From Yamadazyma tenuis (taxonomy: Eukaryota; Ascomycota; Pichiomycetes; Serinales; Debaryomycetaceae): a DNA stretch of 64,000 nt. The position numbers were made by a program, and so were the translations under genes. Under the pieces are notes generated by a model, which was given only the letters and a program-made list of their open reading frames with translations, was not told the DNA's origin and made no database searches. Shown here piece after piece: positions 9,048 to 18,971 of this stretch. The first letter of the stretch is position 1, and every line of letters begins with the position of its first letter. The stretch is from NCBI RefSeq assembly GCF_029203305.1, contig NC_089461.1, positions 682,001 through 746,000 on the forward strand. Reading direction: 5' to 3'.

Positions 9048-12000
9048 TCAAACTGCATTCTGAGACGAATCGGTTTCATACAGCAGTACAATTTTATTGA
9101 ATAAACCACCTATTTTATTACTGTTGAGACGTATTCTTTTCAGCACTCTTGGTTTGATCAATCCCACGCTTTCTAAAGTAAGTAGCTTGATAGCAAACCC
9201 ACAGAACCTGTACTCGGCTTGCCAAATCGATTTTTCTTTGGCTCTTTTCAATTCCAACTCTTCCACCTTTCCAACCTGCTCTTGGTCTACATCACTATCC
9301 TCTTGTGGGATTGATACTGGTTTAGCAACATAAAACAAACCAGAGAATGTGTCCATTGGAGAAGTAGATCCAAATAAGCTTGCCGTCTCCTCTGACTCTC
9401 TGGCTAACTCAATACCAAGGAGGTGTCCTAGTATTTCCTCTTTTTCCACAAACACCTCCATCATTGCAGCTACCGGACTGTCCATATTTTGTACTTGGAA
9501 TTGGAAATCACTGTAGAAATCTCCTCCTACTGGAAGAGTCTTTTGCTTTTCAAAGAACATCTTGAACCCAATAATTAAATCCGCATAAGCAGTCTTCAAA
9601 TAAGTCTGGATTTCATTGCATTTGGTGGCCATTATAAAGTAGCTCTCCCAGTCCTCGTTACTGCTCTCTTGATCATACTGTCTACAAGCTTCCTCAAACT
9701 CCGAGGCTTTGTATGAGCTTGCCAAACTAGTGATAACCGAATTGAATTCTTCAAACTTCTCGGATTCATACCTTTCAGTTTTCAAACTATGGGATATCTT
9801 GGCTGCACTTAAAGCAATAATAAAATCCAATACAGCTTTAAGTGCATTAATCTCTGTATCAAGTGAGCTCACGTTACCTTGTACTTTTGTAGCAAAGCTA
9901 TGAGCGGATGAAAACCGGTCTAGCATCTTCCTTCTTAGCTCTTCCAATAGAAGATTTTCGTTAAGAAACCTGTCAATATTAATGTAATTGGATATTTTGG
10001 TCAATTTCAAAAGATTCATCGAAGCCTGAACCCATTTATTGTCTTCAGGCAAACCACCAAAACCCAGACTCTCTTCAAGTATCTTCAATGAGTCGGTGGA
10101 AAGAGATTTAATCACATTATCAATGGAACTCTTGATCTCCGAAGTCATAGACAATTCATAATCAGATAATATGCAACCAAAAAAAATGTCAAAGTTATCA
10201 AAGAACTTATCACTGAAAGAATCCACCTCAGCTTCCAGGTACAAATTGATCAAACCACAATTGATATCAAAATAAACCTCACCTTTTTCGCAACTCAAAA
10301 ATGTGGAGTAAACATTGGTTGTCTTATTATAATCTCCAAGAATCAAACTCCATATCTTGACCAACACATCTACAGTAACAACTTCAGATTGTAGTACTTT
10401 GAAGATGGGCTTTGCAAACTCCAGAAAGTTGAGAACTACTTTGTCGGCACTATCAACACTACTCTGTTCTGTTTTGTTCTTGTTGCAAATGGTGGACAAA
10501 GCTCCGAGAATAAAGTTACTCAAGTATAAGCAATCTTTTCGCAGAATATCTTGAATTGCTGTGAGCGTATCTTGTATCAACCCTTCGTCATCATCTTCGA
10601 TTCCAACCTCAATTTCGTTAAAGGATCCTGACAAACACTTCACCCAAAATAGCCACATATTTTGATAATATGGTTGTTGATACATTAATTGCATGACTGT
10701 AGAAATTGGATAGTGATCAGATATAGGAGACCCTGTCTCAATACTTTCAGTAACCTCATCGCAATCTCTGAATAGTTGTAACAAGCATCTGGTTTTAATT
10801 GATTCATTCAAATTCACTTTATCGAAATCTCCCACCGCTTGCTCCCGTCCATTTATGGTTTCCTTTACCAATGAAAAATGTGACGTATGAATGAATCTCA
10901 CAATCTCCAGGATCAATTTGTCGTTATGCACCTTACTGAATCCTAACCCCACTTTGATCGATACCATGAAACTCAGGATAATCTGGGTTTGTTCACTGTA
11001 CTCCAAATAATCCAATTTTATCATTTCCTGTAGTATCAAAGTCAAGTAGCTCCTTACGTGTGGGTCTTGATCTATTTGACACATCTTTATCATCTGGCCT
11101 TTAAACTTATCTGAGAACACTCTGAGAGAAGGATACCCTTCACCTCCCAATGATGCTTGCTGCTTGTATAACTTGTGCAAAACCTTTGTGACTTCACTTC
11201 TGACACTATTGTTTGGATCTGATAACAACCAGCCATAGAATTTCAAATAAGAGCTCTGCAAAAATACGTCAGATGCAGTCAACATCCATTCTCCAAGAGC
11301 AGAAGCACACTCTTGTCTGAGCATGGGATCAATATCATGGTATCTGTTAGCAAACACCACATCGGTAACATCACTAAAATACTCCTTCAAAGTTTCATTT
11401 TTATGGTTGAAGTCCTCGACGATATTCTGGACCGTGTCGATTTGAGCCTTCTGCTTTCTTTTCGCCTTTCTGAGATTACTCAATTGACGTTGATGTTTTT
11501 CCAAAAGACCATTTACCTCCAGAAATGCCCTACTCAATTGAGTCTGAATAACCAACAATACAGTTGTAGCTACGTACCTTAAAGGTCTGATAGGACAGGT
11601 GGTCAACGTAAACAACCACGTGAATACCTGATTCACTAGTGGTGATGCTAAGGACTCACCTTCCTCACTGGTGCCTCTTTCAATGTATAATAAACCTTTC
11701 TTGTGGCTCAAAGCCACAATCTCTTCGAAGAATTCCACAACATTGGCTTTGAAAAACTTCAAGTTCTTGTTATTTGAAATGAACGGGTATTCATGGCTCT
11801 TCTGGCTCCTGAATGCAATTTCAAGCTCGCCTATTGTCTCTTTGGCCGAACTCAAATTCGATAAATCGTGAGGTTGCAATAAATGAATACATCCACAGCA
11901 TCTAAGAATCAAATTCACCAAAGTGGTCACACACTCTATTGAGCCATTCTGGCCTCCTATGGAGTACTCTTCAATCCAGTCCAACGCCAACCGTTCAATA

Positions 12001-12350
12001 GAAGCGTCGGGATCGCTTAATGCTCTGTACAATTTGTTTTCCTCAAAATCATCACCTAACTCTTCTGCTGTTTGGGGTATTCTTCTCTGGATCTTGGTCT
12101 TTTTCGACAGTTTGTTCGAGCCCGCCGTTCTTCTCTTCTTTCTTCCTGGAGAAATGTACTCGTCGTCATCTTCAGATTCTGCTTGCAGTTCACTCAACCG
12201 TGCCTGTTCATCTTCGCTGCCGCTATCATTTTCTTCAATATCAGACTCCTCGTCGACGCCAGCGTTAGCCGAGATAAGCTCGTCGACGTTATAGCGCTTT
12301 CCCTTCCTGACCTGCCTCTGGGGATGCCTGGTTCTCGTCGCCGCTACCAT
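9048..12350 (-). CDS. IRR1: Cohesin subunit Scc3/Irr1 (STAG family)
   Basis: The HEAT-repeat cohesin subunit that binds Scc1/Mcd1 and DNA in the nucleus. 1100 aa compares well with about 1150 in S. cerevisiae. The N-terminus is basic then acidic (residues 1-95). The STAG domain lies at about 125-225 (CGCIHLLQPHDL ... FFKANVVEFFEEIVALSHKKGLLY). The stromalin conservative domain follows at about 325-395 (FANRYHDIDPMLRQECASALGEWM, FYGWLLSDPNNSVRSEVTKVLHKLY). The remainder is helical repeats. It starts at the ATG at 12348-12350. It is divergent from RSC8 across 237 bp that contain an ACGCGT box 45 bp from this start, which fits the G1/S control known for cohesin genes. Confidence 0.9.
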   Translation of the reverse strand: MVAATRTRHPQRQVRKGKRYNVDELISANAGVDEESDIEENDSGSEDEQARLSELQAESEDDDEYISPGRKKRRTAGSNKLSKKTKIQRRIPQTAEELGDDFEENKLYRALSDPDASIERLALDWIEEYSIGGQNGSIECVTTLVNLILRCCGCIHLLQPHDLSNLSSAKETIGELEIAFRSQKSHEYPFISNNKNLKFFKANVVEFFEEIVALSHKKGLLYIERGTSEEGESLASPLVNQVFTWLFTLTTCPIRPLRYVATTVLLVIQTQLSRAFLEVNGLLEKHQRQLSNLRKAKRKQKAQIDTVQNIVEDFNHKNETLKEYFSDVTDVVFANRYHDIDPMLRQECASALGEWMLTASDVFLQSSYLKFYGWLLSDPNNSVRSEVTKVLHKLYKQQASLGGEGYPSLRVFSDKFKGQMIKMCQIDQDPHVRSYLTLILQEMIKLDYLEYSEQTQIILSFMVSIKVGLGFSKVHNDKLILEIVRFIHTSHFSLVKETINGREQAVGDFDKVNLNESIKTRCLLQLFRDCDEVTESIETGSPISDHYPISTVMQLMYQQPYYQNMWLFWVKCLSGSFNEIEVGIEDDDEGLIQDTLTAIQDILRKDCLYLSNFILGALSTICNKNKTEQSSVDSADKVVLNFLEFAKPIFKVLQSEVVTVDVLVKIWSLILGDYNKTTNVYSTFLSCEKGEVYFDINCGLINLYLEAEVDSFSDKFFDNFDIFFGCILSDYELSMTSEIKSSIDNVIKSLSTDSLKILEESLGFGGLPEDNKWVQASMNLLKLTKISNYINIDRFLNENLLLEELRRKMLDRFSSAHSFATKVQGNVSSLDTEINALKAVLDFIIALSAAKISHSLKTERYESEKFEEFNSVITSLASSYKASEFEEACRQYDQESSNEDWESYFIMATKCNEIQTYLKTAYADLIIGFKMFFEKQKTLPVGGDFYSDFQFQVQNMDSPVAAMMEVFVEKEEILGHLLGIELARESEETASLFGSTSPMDTFSGLFYVAKPVSIPQEDSDVDQEQVGKVEELELKRAKEKSIWQAEYRFCGFAIKLLTLESVGLIKPRVLKRIRLNSNKIGGLFNKIVLLYETDSSQNAV

Positions 12351-12394
12351 AATTTATATTCCTTTTATTATATCAACAGATACAGATCTCTCGA

Positions 12395-12400
12395 ACGCGT
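12395..12400. promoter_or_regulatory. ACGCGT (MCB-type) site between IRR1 and RSC8
   Basis: A palindromic ACGCGT hexamer 45 bp upstream of the IRR1 ATG. ACGCGT is the MBF (Mbp1-Swi6) site, and cohesin genes are G1/S-regulated in yeast; occupancy here is inferred. A TCGCACTTTTTTCACC string at 12451-12466 lies on the RSC8 side of the same intergenic region. Confidence 0.45.
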
Positions 12401-12587
12401 CTGAAAAGTCGCATTTGGTGCAGCCGAGCCAAAAGCGTGTGCCGCCCGTATCGCACTTTTTTCACCAGAATCCAATTTCAACCGCTCAGAAAAACAACCT
12501 TCACTGACTTGGTCGAACCGAAAACTGAGTAACTTATTTTTGTTTTGAAACTTCCCAATTAATCCATCTGGCCATATTATTAGAAGG

Positions 12588-14261
12588 ATGTCTATGAGTG
12601 CAAGTGAAAGTGCCGGTGCCTCTGTCAAGCCGGAAGCTGCCACCCCCGTCACCAACGGCGTCAAGCCTGAGGAAGCTGCTAGCACATCTTCTGTGGACTT
12701 GGAAAAAGCCAGAAAATCGTTCCAAGACAAGGCCCAAACTTATTTGGCTGAGCAAGGAAGACCAGTGGTTGTGCCATCGTTCGCCAAATGGTTTGATATG
12801 AATGAAATTCACGAGCTTGAAAAACAACTGTTTCCAGACTTTTTCCCCCAAGATTCTTCCAATGCTTCAATTTATAGAAACGCTGATGCTTACAAACACC
12901 TGAGGGACTTCATGATCAACTGCTACAGATTGAATCCGATGGAATACTTGACCGTCACGGCGGTCAGAAGAAACTTGGCTGGAGATGTGACTAATATCAT
13001 CAGAGTCCACCAATTCTTGGAAAAATGGGGTTTAATCAATTACCAGATAGATCCTAGAACCAAGCCCACTGTGGTTGGGCCCCAGTACACTGGTCATTTC
13101 CAGATCACTTTGGACACCCCGAAAGGATTGGTGCCTTTCATCCATGAAAACTTAACTATCAGTAATAGTCTGACCTCTGAAGATGTGGAAATGAAACCCG
13201 AAGCAGAAGACCCTCAATCCCCTCCCTCGTCTGTGGACTCTGAACCGATTGATCTCAAAACCATTCCTTTGAACTTGGAAGTGAGACCTAATGTTTATAA
13301 TGACACAAAAGATAACTTCAAAGATAACACCAACCAATACGTCTGCAGTGTGACTGGAAAGGATATCAACGAAGTTAGATATTATAACTTGAAGAGTAAA
13401 GGGCTTCCAAACAACCAAAGTTCAACCACAAACAATGCTACAACCATTTCCGAAGAATGTTTTGAACAGGGATTATTCCCATCCAACTTCCAGTCTTCCA
13501 ACTTCGTGAAACTCACAAAGGAAAGGGACTCGGAAAACTGGAGTGAGCAGGAAGTGTTATTGTTGCTTGAAGGTATTGAAATGCACGGTTCTTATGATCT
13601 TATCAACAATGCCAGTGCCAACCAAATTAACACCAACTCCAACGGACAATGGATCAAAATCAGTGATCACGTGGGAACCAAGACCAAAGAACAGTGTATC
13701 TTAAAGTTCATACAGTTACCAATTGAGGATACATATTTGAACAAGTTAATTGACAAGAAAGCTGATGTCAAGGTGGACAAAGAATACTTAATACAAGAGA
13801 TTGCCAATAAAGTAATTGAAGCGAATGAGGGATCTTCAATCTTGCAAAGGAACTCTAAGGCTAAGATCAATGACATTAACAGCGATGAATCAAACTTGAT
13901 CAAACAAGTATCAGAATTGACTTTAGAGAAGGTATCCATCAAGTTGGCCAACTTACAAGCTTTGGAAAATAACTTGATTAAAATCGAAAGCAAGTTGAAC
14001 TTGGAAAGAAAACAAGTGGCTATTGAAAGATGGTTGCAGTATGAAAAGATTCTTAAATTCAAGCAATCCAATACTAATACCGAATTGTCAGCTTTGTTGG
14101 ATGATTTGTTATCCCCCGTTAGTTTACACGAAATCGATTCTACCACTAATAAGAAGACTGATGAAACTGACAGTGCTCTTGAAGCTGCCAATAAGTCTGC
14201 CGATAAAGACTTGCCAATAAGTGTGGTGAATCCAAAAACATACCAATTCTGGTCCGGTTAA
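12588..14261 (+). CDS. RSC8: RSC chromatin-remodelling subunit Rsc8 (Swi3 family)
   Basis: Core scaffold of the RSC remodeler, 557 aa, the same length as I recall for S. cerevisiae Rsc8. A SWIRM domain spans about 60-150 (VVVPSFAKWFDMNEIHELEKQLFPDFF, YRLNPMEYLTVTAVRRNLAGDV and KWGLINYQID across it). Residues 245-310 form the Swi3-family ZZ-like region, here with VCSVTGKDINEVRYYNLKS. The SANT domain is at about 313-370 (WSEQEVLLLLEGIEMHG, WIKISDHVGTKTKEQCILKFIQLPIE). Residues 430-500 form the coiled coil used for homodimerisation. Ordering SWIRM-SANT-coiled coil and the shorter length favour Rsc8 over Swi3. It ends 70 bp before the convergent YVC1. Confidence 0.88.
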   Translation: MSMSASESAGASVKPEAATPVTNGVKPEEAASTSSVDLEKARKSFQDKAQTYLAEQGRPVVVPSFAKWFDMNEIHELEKQLFPDFFPQDSSNASIYRNADAYKHLRDFMINCYRLNPMEYLTVTAVRRNLAGDVTNIIRVHQFLEKWGLINYQIDPRTKPTVVGPQYTGHFQITLDTPKGLVPFIHENLTISNSLTSEDVEMKPEAEDPQSPPSSVDSEPIDLKTIPLNLEVRPNVYNDTKDNFKDNTNQYVCSVTGKDINEVRYYNLKSKGLPNNQSSTTNNATTISEECFEQGLFPSNFQSSNFVKLTKERDSENWSEQEVLLLLEGIEMHGSYDLINNASANQINTNSNGQWIKISDHVGTKTKEQCILKFIQLPIEDTYLNKLIDKKADVKVDKEYLIQEIANKVIEANEGSSILQRNSKAKINDINSDESNLIKQVSELTLEKVSIKLANLQALENNLIKIESKLNLERKQVAIERWLQYEKILKFKQSNTNTELSALLDDLLSPVSLHEIDSTTNKKTDETDSALEAANKSADKDLPISVVNPKTYQFWSG

Positions 14262-14331
14262 AGCAAAGTATCAAGTATATTTATGTAATTGTATAGTATA
14301 GAGAAACAGATATACGCATTAAGTGTTCTAA

Positions 14332-16395
14332 TTACTTGTTGGATGACTTTTTAGCGGATGAAGATGAAGCTTTTGTGGTCTTGCTACTCAAAGACTGTAC
14401 TTCTTCTTCGGCTTCTTTCTTAACAGTTGGTTCGTCTTTCACCAAAGCTACCTTCAATAATTCATTCTCCTTCAAAACAGCTTTAACCAACGTCTGCAAT
14501 TCGGACAATTGGTTATAGATTTCATAATACTCCCATTTGATACCTAATCTGTTAGCATCGAGAACAGGCTTAGACACTTCATCGATATCCTTAGAAAATT
14601 TGGTCATATCAATATTGAACTCAGGATCCTCAGCCTCTGCACTTCTCTGCTTAGCTAAGGATTCGTACACTTGAGCATTGCTATTTTGAAGACTTTCCCA
14701 TTCACTTCCATCAGTGTCAGTGTACCCATCAGTCAAATCCCATTCAGTGTCTATTTCATTTGCATCGTCAGGTAACCCTTTGAATCTGTTGTAGTGAACT
14801 CTTCTGGCATTGGCCAATTCGTCGACGGTGATATAGGTCAAAATTGGAGAGTAGATCACCAATTGGATAAAGTAGTGGATTGTTTGCATGTACTTGGTAG
14901 GTACAACCCATGAAAGTGGAGTTAACACGATTTCAATCAAGTTCAACGGAGGAACGTACAACTCTTGATCGGGAGCACGAATGTATCTCAAAGTCTTTTG
15001 GGCTACCAAGGCAAAGTATTCATCGGTGGCATTCTCCACAATGTTACTGTATGCGGTGGAGTATAAAGCAATAAGAATGTTCATCAAAATAACCGTTAAC
15101 ACGAATGTGTATGCGTAATACAAGATAGATGCATATGGGGGGACAAGCTTTGCCACATCGTCGAAACTAGAACCTCCAATAACCGCTTTGATCAAAAATA
15201 AAAAGATTGCTTTGGTGGCTTCACTTTTACCGTCTGAAGCGTCCAACCCCAAGAATCCCTGCAAGAACCCAAGAATAATGATGATCAACAAAACAAAGAA
15301 AATAAGCGATTCCTTCATCATCGTCTTGATAACCACAATCATGGCCCCCACAAACTTCTGAGCATCCAAGTATAACAATAATCTCGACCACATCAAAGGA
15401 GACACCAACGACAAAACTCTGAAAGAGATTTCATCATACTGCTCCTTCAAAGGACTCTTGTTAGCCAAACTAGCAAACCGGAACCCAACTGCGATGACCA
15501 CCATCGAATACATCAGGTCGTTGAACACGTTCCAGAATCCCAAGTAGTAATACCCCACATGATAGAATTTGATGCACTCATCGACAATTGAACCCAACGT
15601 AAACAAGTAGAAAAACACTTCACAAGTATCGAGCTTGGAAGTCGACACTTGATGGGTGTTCAACACAATAGTGAAGAAGAGAAGGTAGAGCAACGAAAAC
15701 AGGATTTCCAAAATATTCTGGTACAATGGGGTCTTCACTCTCGAAGGCTTGAAGTGACAAGCGATCTTCTGAGAAGCAGTTTCCCGATACAATTCATAAG
15801 AATAAGGATCCTTTTCAGATTGCACAATCCAGCCTCTCCACAACCATTTGATGCATCTCTGATACCCAGCTGACCCAATGATGGTGGTGGAATGCATGTC
15901 AACTGCCAATTCCATCACATTGAAAGGAGGGGAATCCTCGTCATTCAAGCAAATGGTGTAACGGTGACATAACATTGCCAAAAACAAGTACTCATCATTC
16001 TCAGTTCTTTCAATGATATCAGCAGCCAACCTTTGGGCAGCCACGGCTCTTAAGTTGTACAAATTAGTGTCATATAATTCGTACTCAGCCTGCTGCCAGT
16101 ACCAATCACAAACCTTCAACAAACAAAACACCAAAGAAGATTGGTACCTGTAAGACGATGTACCTTCCTTGCCATTTCCTTTTCCTCCAGCAGCCTTGTA
16201 GACCAACCCAATGACATTTTCGTTCAAAATTGGAGATCCGGCATCGGTGATGTCGCTTTCAGCAAACTCGACCGATACTACCTTATCGATAAGATGCTTC
16301 AAGTTACTACAAATTCTCCATACTTGCCTGGAATTCGGGAAGAAAGTTTTGGTATAAGGACTCGACAGTTCCGAAGCCTCGATATCCGTACTCAT
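14332..16395 (-). CDS. YVC1: Vacuolar TRP-type cation channel Yvc1
   Basis: The vacuolar-membrane, stretch- and Ca2+-activated channel that releases Ca2+ to the cytosol. The protein is 687 aa from the first ATG (16393-16395); the four extra upstream codons begin at TTG and are excluded. The N-terminal cytosolic helical linker domain (to about 230) contains LAMLCHRYTICLN and the fungal TRP signature CIKWLWRGWIVQSEKDPYSYELYRE (split here: CIKWLWRGW then VQSEKDPYSYELYRE). Transmembrane helices run from about 235 to 455. The pore-region stretch is FLIKAVIGGSSFDDVAKL, followed by the S6 helix with ILIALYSTAYS. The C-terminus is acidic, then a Lys/Ser tail. The length is close to the 675 aa of S. 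cerevisiae. Confidence 0.88.
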   Translation of the reverse strand: MSTDIEASELSSPYTKTFFPNSRQVWRICSNLKHLIDKVVSVEFAESDITDAGSPILNENVIGLVYKAAGGKGNGKEGTSSYRYQSSLVFCLLKVCDWYWQQAEYELYDTNLYNLRAVAAQRLAADIIERTENDEYLFLAMLCHRYTICLNDEDSPPFNVMELAVDMHSTTIIGSAGYQRCIKWLWRGWIVQSEKDPYSYELYRETASQKIACHFKPSRVKTPLYQNILEILFSLLYLLFFTIVLNTHQVSTSKLDTCEVFFYLFTLGSIVDECIKFYHVGYYYLGFWNVFNDLMYSMVVIAVGFRFASLANKSPLKEQYDEISFRVLSLVSPLMWSRLLLYLDAQKFVGAMIVVIKTMMKESLIFFVLLIIIILGFLQGFLGLDASDGKSEATKAIFLFLIKAVIGGSSFDDVAKLVPPYASILYYAYTFVLTVILMNILIALYSTAYSNIVENATDEYFALVAQKTLRYIRAPDQELYVPPLNLIEIVLTPLSWVVPTKYMQTIHYFIQLVIYSPILTYITVDELANARRVHYNRFKGLPDDANEIDTEWDLTDGYTDTDGSEWESLQNSNAQVYESLAKQRSAEAEDPEFNIDMTKFSKDIDEVSKPVLDANRLGIKWEYYEIYNQLSELQTLVKAVLKENELLKVALVKDEPTVKKEAEEEVQSLSSKTTKASSSSAKKSSNK

Positions 16396-16942
16396 AATAT
16401 GTAACAAGCTCTAACAATGTGGAGGTGAGCAACTTTTTAAGGATTAGGAACAGAATTTCAGTTAAGCCCCATTTGAGATTTTTCCACGCGTTAGGACCAC
16501 TTCGTCAACTATTATTTATTGCCGATGAATACTGCTGAAATTTGCAATAGATTTCGAAAGTTATATAGTACTGAATGGGTATAAGGAGAACTGAAGCTTA
16601 CAGCGATGACTGTTCGAGCCATAAACAATATGTTTCTCGTCCACAGTAGTACGGCAAAGCTCTCAGTTGTGAGGTGAACGGCTGAAACAATAGACTAGTT
16701 GCATAGCGAGTTGAAACTAATTTTCTAAGATCAACGTTAGAAAATTCCTTCTCCAAATCTCTAGAGGCGATGAGTTTCGGTGAAACCACCTGTCCCCAAC
16801 TTTTGTAGTGTTATTTAGATTTGGTTGCAAAAAAGCAAAATGTCAATTAAGCATATATATCGTACACTAAACACCGCCATATATAGTACATTTCATGATT
16901 CGTAAGGAAAGTATAGAGTTAGTTATCAGAAGTGCTCGAAAG
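16396..16942. other. Intergenic region YVC1 promoter / SFK1 3' side, no gene seen
   Basis: 547 bp. It contains an ACGCGT at 16486-16491 about 90 bp before the YVC1 start and an AT-rich 'tatatat' stretch near 16851. A 63-codon minus-strand frame (16598-16789) begins at GTG and shows no homology I can name. Confidence 0.45.
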
Positions 16943-17884
16943 TCAAACAGGACTGGAGGGATTGTAATTAGTGTAGTTGAAACCAGGAGAGTCGAAGTCT
17001 CTCATGGATTGAGATGTGGAAGGAGTCAAGTTGGAATCAGCATTGGTTACATGGGTGACAATGTCCACCTTTTCCTTGTTCCAGAAGGAGAACCTTCTCT
17101 TAGGAACCTTTTCTGCCCCTCTCTTCAATGATTTCAACTCTGTCAATGGGTACAAATCATAAGTCCAGAAAGCCATCAAAAAGCCATACCAAAGATGGAA
17201 TGCCCATTCAAACACATCGGCAATGTCCTTTCTGCCTCTGACGTAGAACCCACAGCAAATTGCTGCCAACATGATTGTCACCACCAACCAAATAATCTTA
17301 ACAATGAAGGATATGGTAAATTTGTTCCATCTTTCACCGTTGACATACTTCCTATAATACTGGCCCATAATATAGTAATTGGTGAAATTCAACGCCAACG
17401 AGATCATCACCAAGATGGCAAAAGTGGCTAGCAACTCGGCGTAGTGGTTGAGCATACGTTTGCCTTGGGTCACAAACACGTACCCACACACCGACTGTGC
17501 AATAAAAAAAATCTGTGCCATGATCCCCACAACGATGGAAGCTAAACCTAATCTTTTCTGCAAATCAGGCTTGATAAACTTTATCAATTTTCCGATTTTT
17601 CTGTGGTAAAACTCTAAATAGATCGAGCAACAGAACACAATTGAATGTATCACCACAAATGTCAAAAAGAATCCGGGACACAAGATAACCCCAATTCTTT
17701 GGAGTGGTAAAGGAGAGGCATTCTCATCGAATTGAGGATACACCTTAGAACCTTCTCCCACGTACATACCTATCAAGGTAAAACACCATATGTACCAGCA
17801 AATTAAACCAAACAAAGGAATGAAGTAGAAATGGTTAAACTTCGAAGTCACGAAGACAAATTGATTTCTGATAGCCGTGAACAT
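16943..17884 (-). CDS. SFK1: Sfk1-like plasma-membrane protein (Frag1/DRAM/Sfk1 family)
   Basis: A multi-pass membrane protein of the Frag1/DRAM/Sfk1 family, linked in S. cerevisiae to localisation of the PI4-kinase Stt4 and to lipid asymmetry. The upstream frame begins at TTG; the first ATG (17882-17884) gives 313 aa, close to the 353 of Sfk1. Hydrophobic segments lie near residues 20-42 (FIPLFGLICWYIWCF), 70-92, 118-140, 150-172, 193-215 and 228-245. The loop after TM1 contains GEGSKVYPQFDENA, resembling the extracellular 'YPxISD'-like loop of the family. The C-terminal tail is hydrophilic and Ser/Asn-rich. The paralogous origin cannot be settled by eye. Confidence 0.72.
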   Translation of the reverse strand: MFTAIRNQFVFVTSKFNHFYFIPLFGLICWYIWCFTLIGMYVGEGSKVYPQFDENASPLPLQRIGVILCPGFFLTFVVIHSIVFCCSIYLEFYHRKIGKLIKFIKPDLQKRLGLASIVVGIMAQIFFIAQSVCGYVFVTQGKRMLNHYAELLATFAILVMISLALNFTNYYIMGQYYRKYVNGERWNKFTISFIVKIIWLVVTIMLAAICCGFYVRGRKDIADVFEWAFHLWYGFLMAFWTYDLYPLTELKSLKRGAEKVPKRRFSFWNKEKVDIVTHVTNADSNLTPSTSQSMRDFDSPGFNYTNYNPSSPV

Positions 17885-18971
17885 TGGTATTCTGAACACA
17901 GAAAGCAGGGAAGATTTATCGGGTTGTAAGGTCACGAACGAGAATGTATATGAGACCAATATTCGGAATACAAAAATGTTTGACAGCGAGAGGGCAGCTA
18001 ACGTGTTATTTATAATACGCCTGTCAGTGCTAGAATTATACTCGTACCAAACGAGTTAAATTGTATGGGTCGGGTTGATTTTAACAATGAATCATCTTTC
18101 TATTCAAAAATCATTTGCAACAATAGAAGTTGAACTTTCGCAACAAAGAATTTTTCCTATTTTGGCCGTCGGAGGAAAGTCTTGCCATCTCTTGGCCCTG
18201 CTGAAAAATAGCACCCTTGGCTCGTTAAGGGTTCAGACGCCTTTTATTCTTTGTTGAATCACACATCGTACGCCAAACCAAGGAATAATGACCTTTCTCT
18301 ATGCGTCTATAGAATTGTACCCGTTGGTGCTAATCCAATATCTGCATGCACTCGCGGGTCCAAGCTTGATTCTCTTCGTGATGATCATTTAGGTTAAATG
18401 ATATTTTACCCAAAAGTAATGGTCTCCTACATACACCTTGAACCCTAAATTCCGAACAGGGAAATTGACCATAGGGTAGGGTAATAACTAATGCAGCCTA
18501 AGATACAGACGAGTGCCACCCAGTTTTCGCAGTTGACCAATGAGTCTCGTGGATTTCGGGACAAATTTTGGTCTGTGACACCAGCTGTTTAGGTGTAGTT
18601 TCACCAGAGACTTCATTCCCCAGTCGTCGGCAGGATTAACCTGGTACAATCCTTGTAGCCCCAAACTGGTTCAATGAAAGTGGATTCCCGACGTTTACGC
18701 GTCGGTAGCTAATTCAAGTGAAATTACCTGCAGCCTGCGATCAATTATGTTTCCTAAACCGGATTATTAAATCTAAACCCTCAGTAATAAATTTCAAAAC
18801 TCAGGCTGCACTTGCTTAAGACTATGCAAGACAACTATATACGACTATGTTAACTGCATATGGAGCCATCTAGATTCCGATGAAGGTGGCCATGATGGTT
18901 TGCTTCTTAACTTCTCACATTCCGTACATTTTTTATCCGTATATATACCTTTTCCTCCCACTCAGTTCCTG
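17885..18971. other. 1.1-kb intergenic region upstream of SFK1, no gene seen
   Basis: This is SFK1 promoter and the 3' flank of the 585-aa gene. I looked for tRNA B boxes and snoRNA C/D boxes: a GTGATGA string at about 18378 has no matching CTGA in range. ACGCGT occurs at 18697-18702. A plus-strand 60-codon frame at 18075-18257 starts at TTG and is not credible. Confidence 0.45.

Noticed and set aside
12506..12520. GGTTCGACC-type string (minus strand) as a tRNA B box
   Set aside because: No acceptor-stem pairing or A box at the right spacing; it lies in the IRR1-RSC8 promoter.
16598..16789. 63-codon minus-strand frame in the YVC1-SFK1 gap
   Set aside because: Begins at GTG and shows no family features.
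18075..18257. 60-codon plus-strand frame upstream of SFK1
   Set aside because: It starts at TTG, is not protein-like and lies in the SFK1 promoter.
18378..18480. GTGATGA C-box-like string as a possible C/D snoRNA
   Set aside because: No CTGA D box within the usual distance and no terminal stem.
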